Program-made: the position numbers and the translations under genes
Source of the DNA: Gambelia wislizenii
Taxonomy: Eukaryota; Chordata; Lepidosauria; Squamata; Crotaphytidae
Reading direction: 5' to 3'
NCBI GenBank assembly: GCA_030847615.1
Contig: JAUMIR010000003.1
Location: 281,226,265-281,290,264, forward strand
Length of the DNA: 64,000 nucleotides
Part shown: positions 22,767 through 32,953 of the stretch, one piece after another
Numbering within the stretch: the stretch's first letter is position 1
Layout: every line of letters starts with the position of its first letter
Notes under the pieces: model-generated
The model's database searches: none
Told to the model about the DNA's origin: nothing
The model's input: the letters and a program-made list of their open reading frames with translations, nothing else

Positions 22767-23512
22767 TAAAACTTTCTGCTGTTGTGTGTGCTCTCATTGT
22801 CTCATTGTCCCTCAGTATGATCTCTGCTCTTGCAGAGAAAAATGTAAAGTATTTAAGCTGAAGCTAATGTCATTTAAGGTTAAAATAATCTCATTTCATC
22901 AAGTTTTAAAGCTCTAAAGCTCAAAGTTTAAGCAAAAAAGGATGATGATGATGATGATGACTTTCAGGTTTCAGGTTTCCAGTGACTTTCAGGTGTCAGT
23001 ACTACAGATCATATTGAAAGGAACAGTTGGAAGGGTGGAAATAACATAATCTATGTATAGTTCCAAAGCAATAAGGAACAGCAGATCACAGTTCAGTGTG
23101 AGTACTGGTTTTAATTATTTGTAAGTTACCTTGAGTCCCGGTATTGGGAAAAAGGTGAATGTAACTAAAACAACCACAAGAACAACAACTGAACAGTTTT
23201 TGTTTTGTTGCAAAGTGGTATAGCTGGTAAAACTACTGGCTGGGAGATTCTGGAAGCTGTAGTCCAAAAGCCTAACTACTTTAGATTTTACAAAGCAGCA
23301 AATGAAACAGAGGAGAGTCACCTGTTGCATGTTCCAAAGAGGGAGGAACAAAAGAGAGAGAGCAGAAAGCATCAGAAAAAGAGGACAACGAAAGAAAAAA
23401 GTGATGGTGCACAGAGAGAATGAGAACAAGGTTGGGGGAATGAACAGATCTCTCACTCTCACTTTTTCTCACTTTCAAATTTTTGAAATGCCATCTTCTA
23501 TCTGTCAAATCA
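22767..23512. other. Unassigned sequence with a (GAT)n tract
   Basis: A (GAT)n run occupies 22941-22960. A remnant of the 'atctggagg' foldback lies at about 23235-23275. A purine-rich stretch at 23330-23420 creates charged ORFs but no recognisable protein. Confidence 0.4.
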
Positions 23513-23590
23513 TAGAATCATAGAGTTGGAAGAGACCACAAGGGCCACCTAGTCCAACCCCCTGCCCTACACGTATGAAGAAATTTCTGA
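23513..23590 (-). mobile_element. CR1 3'-end fragment, antisense
   Basis: 'tcatagaatcatagagttgg', 'aagagaccacaagggccacc' and 'tagtccaaccccctgcc' form the complement of the CR1 3' UTR and its ATTCTATG-like terminus. Confidence 0.85.
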
Positions 23591-23840
23591 TGTTTGGTAA
23601 GATCTTTTAAAAAAACAAAACACAAAATTCCCAACCACCTTGAAAGGTCAGATTCTCTACCCATACAACTATCTCGTGCATGAGAATAGGAGAGGTTTAT
23701 TGGCTGCCATCGAATTGTTAAAGAAGAGAAGTGAGTAAAAAACAAAGAAAAAAGAGGTGGCAACTCTAAATTCAGCATCATCTATATGTGTTCAATGCAT
23801 AGGGATTCAAAGTGATAACATTTAAGGGTGAAGTACTCAA

Positions 23841-24326
23841 GGGGCTTGTTCTTCAAATGATGCAGGGCTCTTGCCCTGATTTGCCTCCGGGCAGTCTAGA
23901 CAATGTCCGAGGGGAAGCTGGGGTAAACCTGTTACAACTGTTTTAAATTAACAATTAGGAAAACCTGCATTATGTGGGAAAACCCGGATGGGTCCAGCAT
24001 GGGAACACAGGGCCTGTACCTGCATGCCAGCCTGTATAGCCAGATGCCACCGCTGCTGCTGCTGGTGTCACTCTGCATCTGGGAAGGAGGCTCCCAGCAC
24101 ATGATCAAGGCCCCCTGCATGTGACCAGCCTTAATCACATGCTGACGGCCTCCTCAGCTTCAGAGAGTGAGAGGTGTGACAGTGGGGGAGGCACCCACCG
24201 ATACAGTCCGGTGTGTGCATGTGGACTTCTGCCCATTTTGTTGCAGTAATAGAGGAGAAATGGGCCAGCTCTGGGCTAGAATACTGCTGCTGGAAGGCAG
24301 AGTATTCTGGCCAATGTAGACAAGGT
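23841..24326. mobile_element. Foldback MITE, family E (copy 2)
   Basis: The left end GGGGCTTGTTCTTCAAATG and the right end GCCAATGTAGACAAGGT are those of family E, and CAA lies outside both ends (23838-23840 and 24327-24329). The centre is palindromic: 'cagcacatgatcaaggcccc' is followed by 'ccttaatcacatgctgacgg'. No coding capacity. Confidence 0.7.
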
Positions 24327-24659
24327 CAAAGTTATCTGCTCGGACAGACAATAGATTTCTTTGTTGTGTTTTCTCCCACATCCAAATGCTTTTAAACTTA
24401 AATTCTTTCCATGGAATATATGAAGAATTTTGTAGATATTAGAAAGGTCTTACAACACCCCAACCTAAATGAAAATCTCTCCCTCTCTTGGCCCCAGCCT
24501 GTACTAACATGCAACTCCCTAGCTGATTATGTGTGAGGTGAATTGGCCCTCGACAGGAAATATATTCTGCAACTCTGCTTTATCCATTTGGAGATCTCAC
24601 AGTTGAAATGGTAGCATATGTACTGCCCCAAGGGCCCATGTAATAGCTCCCCTTTGGAA

Positions 24660-25735
24660 TCATCATCATCATCATCTTTATTTCTTACCCACCTATCCCT
24701 ATGGATCGAGGCGGGAACAATAAATTAATAAATATATATAATGTTGTTAAAAACACATATCACTTAAAAACATATATCAGTTTAAAAGAACAAGGAAAAT
24801 CAAGTCATTTTAAAACCATCAATACACAATTTAAAATAATCTGGGTAGGTCTGTGAGAAAAGACTGATCTTTAGTGCTGCTATAAATTCAGACAGCATAT
24901 TAAGTTGTTGTATCTCTGCTGGCAGGCTATTCCAGAGTCTAGGGGGGGCTGAAGAAAAAGTCTCTGGGTGACAGATGCCAACCTAGTCCTGGCTGACTGG
25001 AGCAAATGTGCCCCAGGGGTCCTAAGTGTACAGGGCAGATTATATAGGAGAAGGAGATCCTGTAGGTAACCTGGACCCAAATCATGTAGGGCTTTAAAGG
25101 GAATAACCAACACTTTGTAACTTGCCTGGAAACTAATTGACAGTTAGTGGAGGAATTTTGATATTGGTGTGATAGGATCACTCCTGGATGTACCAGTGAC
25201 TAATCTCGCTGCTGTGTTTTGAACCAATTGAAGTTTCCGAACTTGGTACAGTGCATTGCAAAAGTCCAGTCTTGAGGTTACCAGCATGTGCACTGCCAAC
25301 TTTAGATTCTCCAACTCTAGGAAGGGCCGTACCTGGTGTAACAGCCAAAGCTGATAGTAAGCACTCCTGGCTGTCGCATCTATCTGAGCTGTCATTTGGC
25401 GTGGCACATCCAGAAGCACTCCAAGGCTGCAAACACAGTCTTTCAGGGGGAGTGTAACCCCATCCAGGACTGGTTGACTCACCTCCAAACCCAGGTTAGG
25501 ACCCTTGACAGTGAGCACCTCTGCTTTGTCTGGATTCAGCTTCAGTTTGTCATCAGCATACTGATAGCACCCTGCCCCATGCCTCCGGATGATCTCTCCC
25601 AGCAGTTTCATGTAGATGTTGAATAGCATTGGGGTGGAATGGCACCTTGTGGTATGCCATATAACAGCTCCTTTTTTGAGGAGCAGCTATGCCCAAACGC
25701 CACCATCTAGAACCTGATTTGTTAGGAAAGATACA
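24660..25735 (-). mobile_element. L2-like LINE, 5' truncated, antisense
   Basis: Read on the minus strand from about 25735, the sequence codes for a reverse transcriptase C-terminal region and then a 3' UTR ending in a (GAT)n tract (plus-strand ATC repeat at 24660-24675). The 3' UTR has the 'cggcttacaa'-type motif in decayed form. The insertion is about 1.08 kb, against several kb for a full element. The recognisable coding part is listed separately. Plus-strand ORFs in this range are shadows. Confidence 0.85.
24880..25700 (-). pseudogene. L2-like reverse transcriptase, C-terminal remnant
   Basis: The first readable part (25629-25144, 161 aa) contains a QYADD-type RT motif C (YADD at about residues 22-26), then KLNPDKAEVL and a SLGVLLD motif, the typical run after the catalytic centre in L2/CR1-group LINEs, then 'TSRLDFCNALY' and 'LVQNTAARL'. 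It continues after a break in 25113-24880 (LHDLGPGYL, RLFLQPPLDSG). A deletion lies between YADD and KLNPDK compared with the family's usual layout. Frameshifts and stops show it is dead. Confidence 0.85.
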
Positions 25736-25750
25736 CAATGTAAATATTTT

Positions 25751-25798
25751 GGTGGGGTAGCCATGTTAGTCTGCTGTAGCAAAAGCAACAAAGTCTTG
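25751..25798. repeat. Interspersed repeat, left part, split by an insertion
   Basis: 'ggtggggtagccatgttagt', 'ctgctgtagcaaaagcaa', 'caaagtcttg' is the first part of a common amniote repeat. Its next bases should be close to 'tggcaccttaaagact', and they appear only after 26130. The element is therefore split by about 330 bp of other sequence. Confidence 0.65.
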
Positions 25799-26130
25799 AA
25801 AGACCCTCCTTCCATCCCAACTCCCACTATCTTGTTCTCACAGGGAGAGAAGAAGAAGCAGACACAGCTCTATCATGCTTAGGCTCAGAAGCAGATGAAA
25901 GGCCCTCTCTCCATCCCATCTGTCACTGCCCTGGCCTCAGCGGTAGAGAAGAAGAGGCAGTATCTGCTGGACTTGACCTCTCCCACACTGCCATCCCACT
26001 TTCCTATTCTGTCATGTCTTCTAGATTGTAAGCTTGAGGGCAGAGAACTATTTTATCTTTCTTTTACTTATAAAGCACTATTTAGAGTGATGGTGCTATA
26101 TAAATAAATAAATAAATAAATAAATAATAG
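25799..26130 (+). mobile_element. Insertion ending in an L2-like tail and (AAAT)n
   Basis: This lies between the two halves of another repeat. The right portion (about 26020-26130) has 'gattgtaagcttgagggcag', 'cactatttagagtg' and a terminal (AAAT)n, the pattern of a LINE or SINE 3' end. The left portion has an internal duplication of a ctccatccca...gagaagaagaggcag block (about 25806-25860 and 25905-25960). Family uncertain. Confidence 0.5.
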
Positions 26131-26200
26131 TGGCAGCTTAAAGACTAAGAAATTTATTTGGCTTAGCTGTCATGGACTTCAGTCCCATTCATCCAATGCA
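26131..26200. repeat. Interspersed repeat, right part
   Basis: 'tggcagcttaaagactaaga', 'aatttatttggcttagctgt' and 'catggacttcagtcccattc' continue the element begun at 25751. The same order is seen intact near 6490-6560. Confidence 0.65.
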
Positions 26201-26372
26201 AAGAAACAATTGTCAGAATTCGTACATTTAGAAAAGGGCAGTATGTTTCTGAATAGAATTTAATATTGGCATGCATTTGAAATCCATCCAAATTTCAGAT
26301 TTCCAATTCCAATGTTTTGAATTTTGAAATTTTTAAAATCTTACTTTGGAGATAGTATTTAAGGTTTTTAAA

Positions 26373-27430
26373 TCCTCTAAGATCACCCAGATCTGCACAG
26401 CGTTGTGTCTTATCTGCTATATTGATCCACCACTTGTTCTGCATGTCTCAGAATTTTTGTTGAAGTTTACTACATGTGAGGCAAAAAGCTGCTTTTCTTA
26501 CATGGCAAGTTGGCTGGGCGAGGTATGCCTGGTGAGCAGTTCTCTTCTTTGCCAACAGCTCCTGGATCTCTTGGTTGTTTTCATCAAACCAGTCTTGATT
26601 TTTCTTATGGGAGAACCCGAGGGATTCTTCCACAGACTGGAGGATACTGTTTTTGATATGTTGCCAAAGCTCTGTAGGAGAAGGATCTGTAGGGTGGTCT
26701 TCAAGTTTTGTTTGCAGATTTTCCTGGAAGTTGTCTCTCATGGTAGCTTGTTGAAGATTGTTGACTTGGAGTCCCTCTTTAAGATGCTGCTCCTCTTAGG
26801 TTTGAGTTTAAGATGACGAGTTTACATTAGTTTACATCTGACGAGGCGATGATCTGTTTGGCATTCTGCACTGGGCATCACTCGAGTATGAGGGACATGT
26901 GAATGTTTCTCTGGCGGACTAGAATATAGTCAATGAGGTGCCAGTGATTGGATCGGGATGCATCCATGTTGTCTTCAAGCTATCTTTCTGCTGAAAATTA
27001 GTGTTTGTAATAGTCAGCTGTTGTTCTGCATAGAACTCTAGCAAGAGGTGTCTGTTATCATTGCAATTTCCAACACCATGCTTGCCTAAAACACCTTTCC
27101 AGACTTTGGAGTTCTTTCCCACTCTGGCATTGAAATCACCAAGGGTAATAATTTTATCTTCTACAGGGACTTTTTCTATGAGGTGGCATAAGTCTGTGTA
27201 GAATTTGTCTTTCTCAATAGTGTTGGCTTGCATAGTTGGGGCATGTATACTGAAGAGAACAACATGTGGGAGGCGTAAGGAAATAATGCGATCAGAGTGT
27301 CCTGTTGGCAAGGTTTTGAGTTTGGAGGCAATGGGGTTTTGAATCATAAAGCCTACTCCTGAAAGATGTTTTTCAGTTTTAGGTTTGCCAGACCAGTAAA
27401 GTGTGTAGCCGGTGTCGTGTTCTTCCAAAG
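26373..27430 (-). pseudogene. LINE AP-endonuclease domain and linker, inverted piece
   Basis: The 169-aa part at 27428-26919 starts inside the endonuclease fold. It shows YWSGK, SGVGFMIQN, the catalytic-type GDFNARVG at about residues 98-105, a GKHGVGNCNDN block at about 115-125 and TWMHPDP near the end. After a frameshift, 26741-26448 continues with the linker (KNQDWFDENNQEIQELLAKK, then QAYLAQP and CSKLQQKF), and a further frame reads about WWINIADKTQ up to GDLRG at 26373. The 5' end of the element is absent. The plus-strand ORF at 26346-26816 (156 aa) is its antisense shadow. Confidence 0.9.
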
Positions 27431-27436
27431 CTCCTT

Positions 27437-29480
27437 ATACAGTACAGATGGTCAAACACTAATTACTGATAAAGTCTCCATCCTGAATCAATGGGCTGAA
27501 CATTTTCAAAGTCTCTTCAGTGCCAACCGAGTAGTCTATGGACATTTTCAGACAGCGCTAAATGGAGCTTAACGCGGGATTTGCTCCCGGGAGAGGAACA
27601 GCGCTCTTGTGCGGCAGGGGGTCGTTTTCGGATGCCGCCGTCCCCCTTCCGAGATCATCAGTGTCACTTCCGTTAAGCTTTGGAAGCGGCCGCACCATAT
27701 TTTAGGCACGGGCAACTTCCGTGCTTAAAATATGGTGCGGCCGCTTCCAAAGCTTAACGGAAGTGACACTGATGATCTCAGAAGAGGGACGGTGGCATCC
27801 GAAAATGACCCCCCGCCGCGCAAGAGCACCGTCCCTCTCCCGGGAGCTCATCCCACATTAAGCTCTGTTTAGCGCTGTCTAAAAATGTCCCAAGGCTCAG
27901 CTATCCAACATATGATACAAAAACTGATAAAAAATGAACTGGACATAGCTCCCACTTTGGAAGAGACCCTTAAGGCCATACAACAGATGAAAAACGGCAA
28001 GGCAGCTGGGATTGATGGAATCCCAACTGAAGTTTGGAAATATGGAGGTCATGTACCCCATGTTAAATTCCACGAACTCCTTGTGAATTGCTGGGAAAAA
28101 GGGGAACTGTCATCAGATCTCCAAGATGCAGTCATCATCACCCTACAAGAAAAAAGGAGCAAAATCTGATTGCTGAAATTATCAAGGTATAACATTGCTC
28201 TCTATTGCTGGAAAAATCCTTGCAAGGATACTCCTGAACAGATTAGTTCCTGCAATTGCAGAAGAACTTCTTCCTGAAAGCCAATGTGGCTTCAGAGCCA
28301 ATAGGAGTACTACAGATATAGTATTTGCCCTTAGACAACTGCAAGAGAAATGTAGAAAGCAGAAGAAGGGACTTTATGTAACATTTGTCGACCTCACCAA
28401 AGCCTTCGACACTGTGAGTAGAAAAGGTCTGTGGCAGATCCAGGAAAGACTAGGATATCCCCCCCCCCAATTCCTTAAAATGATAATCTTGCTACATGAG
28501 GGCCATCACGGTCAAGTCAGATATGGTGATGCTCTTTCAGAGCCCTTTCTAATAACTAATGGAGTGAAGCAAGGTTGTGTTCTCGCTCCAACTTTATTTA
28601 CAATCTTCTTCAGTATGATGCTCCAAAGGGCTACGACAGAGCTCAAAGAAGAAGACTGCATCTATATACGTTACCGTACTGATGGTAGCTTGTTTAACTT
28701 AAGCCATCTGAGGGCTCGCACTAAAACTCTAAACCATCTAGTCTGTGAGATGCTCTTTGTTGATGATGCTGCCCTTGTTGCCCACACAGAAGCAGCTCTG
28801 CAGCACCTAACATCCTGCTTCGCAACAGCTCCAGAGGTGTTTGGGCTGGAGTCAATCTGAAGCAAACGAAAGTTCTCTACCAGCCTGCACCACAGGATGA
28901 ACGCCACTATCCCCACATTGCCATTGGCAAATCTGTGCTTAAGTCCATTCAGCAGTTCACCTACCTGGGAATCATCATCTCCTCAGATGCCAAGATTGAC
29001 AAAGAGATTAATCACAGATTAGCCAAAGCATATAGCGCATTTGGAAGACTTTACAAAAGAGTCTGGAGTAATAAACACCTGAGGCGAAGCACAAAAATCA
29101 GTGTGTATAGAGCCATTGTACTGTCTATTCTCCTTTACGGGTCTGAAACATGGGTCACCTATCGCCAACACTTACGACTCCTTGAACACTTTCATCAGCG
29201 CTGTATACATACAATCCTAAATATACACTGGACTGACTATGTCACGAATGTTGCTGTCCTTGAGCAAGCAGGGTTCACCAGCATTGAGGCCATGATATTG
29301 AGAACACAGCTGCGCTGGGCAGGGCACATTTCTAGGATGGAGGACCATCACATCCCAAAAATAGTACTCTACGGTGAACTTGCCACAGGTCAACGTAAGA
29401 GGGGAGCTCCAAAAAAGCGATACAAGGACTCCCTGAAACAACATCTCAGGCTCGGCCAAATTGATCACCAATAATGGTCC
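27437..29480 (+). pseudogene. LINE reverse transcriptase, plus-strand piece, interrupted
   Basis: It starts at DGQTLITDK and reaches SANRVV before the MITE at 27540-27890, then resumes with SAIQHMIQ. RT motifs are clear: GKAAGIDGIP and the LLSIAGKILARILLNRL block; CGFRANRS; motif A FVDLTKAFDT at about 28388-28417; motif B NGVKQGCVLAP at about 28560-28592; motif C FVDD at about 28756-28767. Then follow YLGIIISSDAK, LYGSETW and LRWAGHISRMED. Lesions: a frameshift after 28160, a one-base shift at about 28850 that ends the 221-aa ORF, and a stop at 29472 where the second copy (33043) has CAG. It is dead, but the RT motifs are still in place. Confidence 0.92.
27540..27890. mobile_element. Palindromic MITE, family D (copy 4), inside a LINE
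   Basis: The ends are GGACATTTTCAGACAGCGCT and AGCGCTGTCTAAAAATGTCC. The 351 bp fold end to end. The loop is near 27715 (gcacgggcaacttccgtgc), and both inner arms carry GCGGCCGC with 'ttccaaagcttaacgg' or its complement. It interrupts the LINE between SANRVV and SAIQ, so it is younger than the LINE insertion. The 3-bp flanks (TAT and CAA) do not match, so the duplication is not confirmed. GC- and CpG-rich against AT-rich surroundings. Confidence 0.92.
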
Positions 29481-29599
29481 TCCCTGGCCTCACACTGGGA
29501 GGCATGGAGACGCACTATCCACAATGCTGCAGCCTTATTTGAGAACTCACGCTGAACAAGTCTTGAAGAGAAACGACAACACAGAAAGAATCACAACCC

Positions 29600-29705
29600 A
29601 GAAACATCACCCAAGGAGACCTTCTGCTGTGCTTTCTGCAACTAGACTTGTTTATCTCAGATTGGCCTTTTTAGTCATCAGCGCGCTTGCAGAAAGCACG
29701 GGAGG
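29600..29705 (+). pseudogene. LINE C-terminal C2HC zinc-finger segment, copy 1
   Basis: At the 3' coding end the LINE encodes a C-x2-C ... H-x4-C motif within a stretch like GLFSHQRAC. In this copy the frame is disturbed. The second copy at 33187-33267 keeps all four ligands. The domain is probably a nucleic-acid-binding finger of the retrotransposon protein (inference from the motif). Confidence 0.7.
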
Positions 29706-29762
29706 AGTCCTTCCTGAATCTTCGTTTGCGAAGAAAAGCCAGAGAGATTTAAGGTTTTTAAA

Positions 29763-30826
29763 AAATTATTACAACAACAGCAACCCAAATCTTAGAACGT
29801 GTTCATTACGTGTAAGAAAATAATGTTAGGTATCAGTTTGGCAAATTCAATAATTTTTTTAAAAATTTTCTTAACACCCCTATCTCCAGCTGCCTTCAGA
29901 GTTGGGAAGAGAATTAAATGAGGAAAACATAAAGCTACTATGTTTTACAGAGCTGAGAGAATTTGTTTGGGAATTCTTCTCCCTTAGAACCTGCACACAA
30001 AAACAAAAAACAAAAACCAACCCTCCCCAAATTCATTACAGTTCTTGACAGTTCCCAGCTGCAGATTTTTCTGAATCAATCATATGGATGCTCATTTCTG
30101 ACGTAGCACTTAGAATGGGTATTCCTCTGTGGGATTCATTCCAAAGGCACTCCCATGGAAAAAAAAATCTTAGAACCAAAGAGGCCTTGGAAAGCACATT
30201 TAGGCCATTTTTATTTGTGAGGTTTAAATTGGCTTTGTTTTAAGTTGGCTCCTAACATGAATGAAAAACCTGTGCTGGCTGTAATGTACATTCTGTTTCA
30301 CTCCCCCTTACTCCATTTCTGTCCCGCATTAACAATATTCATGTGTGATGCAAAAAAAGTGTGTTGGATTTCTATTTTCTTTCCCCCCCCCCATTCCTTT
30401 CTTTTCCCTATCTGTAGACAAAGCAGCTGTCCTCTGGTCATTCAGAGTTGAAATATGGCACCATCCAGTTCTTTGCTCTAATGCTAGCTCCTTTGAATCA
30501 GGAAGGCTGATAACAGCAAATTTCTTCAGACTGTGATTCCTAGACTTTTCTTCAGGAAGGTCACTAAAAGTACTATTATACTGACCATTTCTTCAGCATA
30601 TTTTTATGGGAAGAGTGGGAGTGTGGCTCTAATACATGTGTGTGGGTGGGTTGGACTGTATGAAATGGATACAAATGCAGCTGTTTCCCTAACTTTCAGA
30701 AGCTGATTCTTTCTGAGTTGATCTACTTCCTTTGAATTCACTATAGCCTCCAGATGGTCCTTGGGTCATGCGGATAAATTCCAGGTTAAACCCAGCTCAG
30801 GGACTGATACCTTGAGATGTGATCTT
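29763..30826. other. Unassigned intergenic sequence
   Basis: No gene or named repeat recognised. The last 18 bases before 30845 are the L1 target duplication. Confidence 0.45.
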
Positions 30827-32589
30827 TGTGTAACAAGCCTTTGCTTTTTTAAAAAAATATTTTTATTACATCAAAGATTGAAAGTCCAAATGTTACAAAC
30901 ATAATTGAGTATTTTTAAATTTCTGTTAAAAAGGAAAAAAAACCTAACAACCCTTACAGTCATTGTATTAATTATATTAATGCAATTGTATTAATTGTAT
31001 CAATTGACTTCTTTCTTCTTTCTCTATCTCATTCATTCTTCATTCATCCAAATTGACTTCCTACCTGACCTATCCATGTATTGTCTACCTTTAGTAACAC
31101 ATCTTCTAATTTGCTCATTTTTATTGGTTTCATTTACCCTATGTAATTATATGTCCCTTAATTTGAATGCTCTAATTTCATTATATCTCCCCTTTTGTTT
31201 CTTTTGTCTTCTATACAGTCTTCTACCCTTGTTATTCTTAATATCCTCACAATGTAGTAGAGAAGGCTATAGTAAAGTAATATCTTTCAATATTGTTAAT
31301 ATTTGATTGCTGCAAATTGTCCCCATTTCGCTTCCAGGTATCTTGATAATTTAGTCCAGTCTTCTATATGTCTTTCTATGCTTTTGCCTTTTAATAGCAT
31401 TGTTAGTCTGTCCAATTCTGTTGCATCGTACAGCTTTTCTAGCCATTGATTGATTGTTAGACAATCCTTATTTTTCCACATTTGAGCGTATGCTATCCTT
31501 GCTGTTGTCAACATATAAAATAGTATCTTGCCATGTTCTTTTTCTGTTTTTTCTTCTACCATCCCTAGTAAATAGTTTCCAGGTTCTAAAGAAATGTTGA
31601 TGTTTAAAATATCTTCTATTGTCTTTTGGATTTATTTCCAATATTTGTTGGCTTTTTTGCAGCTCCACCAAAGATGGTAAAAAGTTCCTATATTGTCTTC
31701 ACATTTCTAGCAATTGTTTGGAACATTCTTGTACATTTTAGATAATGTATGTGGTGATAAATGCCATCTGAAATCCAGTTTGTAGACATTTTCTCTAATA
31801 TTTTGGCATAATGCATATTTCATTCGGAATGTCCACATCTTTTCCCATTGCTTGAGTTCTACTGTATGTCCTATATTCTGGACCCAGCATATTATATTCT
31901 CTTTTATTACTTCTTCTTCAGTTTCCAATTTTAATATTAATTTGTAGAATCTTGATATCATTTTTTTTATTCCCATGTTGTATAATGTTTCCCCATTCTG
32001 TTTTAACTGTGTCAATTCCTTGCAATTTGGAGTCCATCTTATATCTTTCCTTTAATTGTTTATATAAATACAAATGACAATTAATATTATCTTTGTTTCT
32101 TTCTGAGTCTTCTTTATGTAATTTCTTCCTTCAGAGATTAGTATATCCTTATATGTAATCCATTTTTTTGAATGCCTTCCTTGCTGAATAAGGCTTCATG
32201 AGCTGATGCCCATAATGTTATTTTTGGGCACATCCTATTCCTGTATTTTTTCCAAACTTTCAATAGTGACCTTCTAATAAAATGATTATTAAATTCTTTA
32301 TGTACCGTATCTTTATTGTAAAAGAGGTAAGCATGCCAGCCGAATCGATTAAGGTCCCCTTCTAGTTTTAACAACTTTTTGTCTTCTAATGTAGTCCATT
32401 CTTTTAACTACAACAAGCAACTCACTTCATAATATATTCTTAAGTTTGGGACGCTTATCCCTCCTCTCTCTTTTAAGTCTTGTAAAACCTTCATTTTCAC
32501 TCTCGGTTTTTCCCTGGACCATATAAATTTGGAGATATCTGCATGCCATTCTTTGAACACTATATTGTGGATGTGTAACAAGCCTTTGC
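30827..32589 (-). mobile_element. L1 LINE, 5' truncated, with 18-bp TSD
   Basis: TGTGTAACAAGCCTTTGC is present at 30827-30844 and 32572-32589. On the plus strand the insert begins with T-rich sequence (ttttttaaaaaaatattttt), the complement of an A-rich 3' end. The insert, 30845-32571, is about 1.73 kb, so the 5' part of the element is missing. It contains only the C-terminal part of ORF2 and the 3' end. The whole is read on the minus strand, and plus-strand ORFs are shadows. Confidence 0.93.
31290..32571 (-). pseudogene. L1 ORF2 C-terminal remnant
   Basis: Read downwards from 32571: FIWSREKPRVKMKVLQDLKE followed by RGG and LPNLR-type sequence is the L1 ORF2 region downstream of the RT core. 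It continues in 32374-32138 (WKKYRNRMCPK, ALFSKEGIQKNG), 32015-31707 (YKLILKLETEEE, WVQNIGHTVELKQWEKMW) and 31562-31296 (ARIAYAQMWK, WLEKLYDATELDRLTMLL). Several frame changes and stops separate the pieces. These are features of vertebrate L1 ORF2 C-termini; there is no EN or catalytic RT motif left. Confidence 0.9.
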
Positions 32590-32715
32590 CTTGAGATCTG
32601 GTTGAGTGGTGTGCTGAGAATGAAGATGGAGAGAGCTTTGAAGATGTCAAATATGTGAGAAACAGTTGACAACAGCATGACTTTGCTGAATAAAATGGGG
32701 AAGTAAAGACCCAAG

Positions 32716-32773
32716 TGGAGCCAGTGTGGTGTAGTGGTTTGAGTGTTGGACTACAACTCTGGAGATCAGGGTT
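32716..32773 (+). mobile_element. SINE head, 3' truncated
   Basis: 'ggagccagtgtggtgtagtg', 'gtttgagtgttggactacaa' and 'ctctggagatcagggtt' match the first 57 bp of the Sauria-type SINE. The rest is missing. Confidence 0.8.
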
Positions 32774-32953
32774 AACAGTTGGTGAGTTGTTACTGAGAGA
32801 CACTGAGATCACTAGCAGTTCTTTAAACTTTTAAATCTTCTCTGCTTACTTTCTAATCTTGATCATTAACCCATCCCTCCCCCCACCACACAATGGGATT
32901 TCTTCATACACTATTGCCTCAGTTAATCAGACATGCATATTAAGCCCATGCGT
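32774..32953. other. Unassigned sequence
   Basis: Short stretch with nothing recognised. Confidence 0.4.

Larger units (their letters stand above)
26357..29762 (+). mobile_element. APE-type LINE insertion with inverted 5' part and 16-bp TSD
   Basis: ATTTAAGGTTTTTAAA occurs at 26357-26372 and again at 29747-29762, a perfect 16-bp target duplication. Between them lies one LINE in two opposed pieces. 26373 to about 27430 codes on the minus strand for the AP-endonuclease region and linker. About 27437-29746 codes on the plus strand for the reverse transcriptase, C-terminal domain and 3' end (gaagaaaagccagagag). About 20 codons (some 60 bp) of linker are missing between the pieces. This is the expected product of twin priming. 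A palindromic MITE later broke the plus part at 27540. There is no poly-A tail. The EN resembles proteins annotated 'craniofacial development protein 2-like', which points to an RTE-like clade, though the clade is not certain. Confidence 0.92.

Noticed and set aside
26346..26816. 156-aa plus-strand ORF
   Set aside because: Antisense shadow of the LINE endonuclease/linker, which has recognisable motifs on the minus strand.
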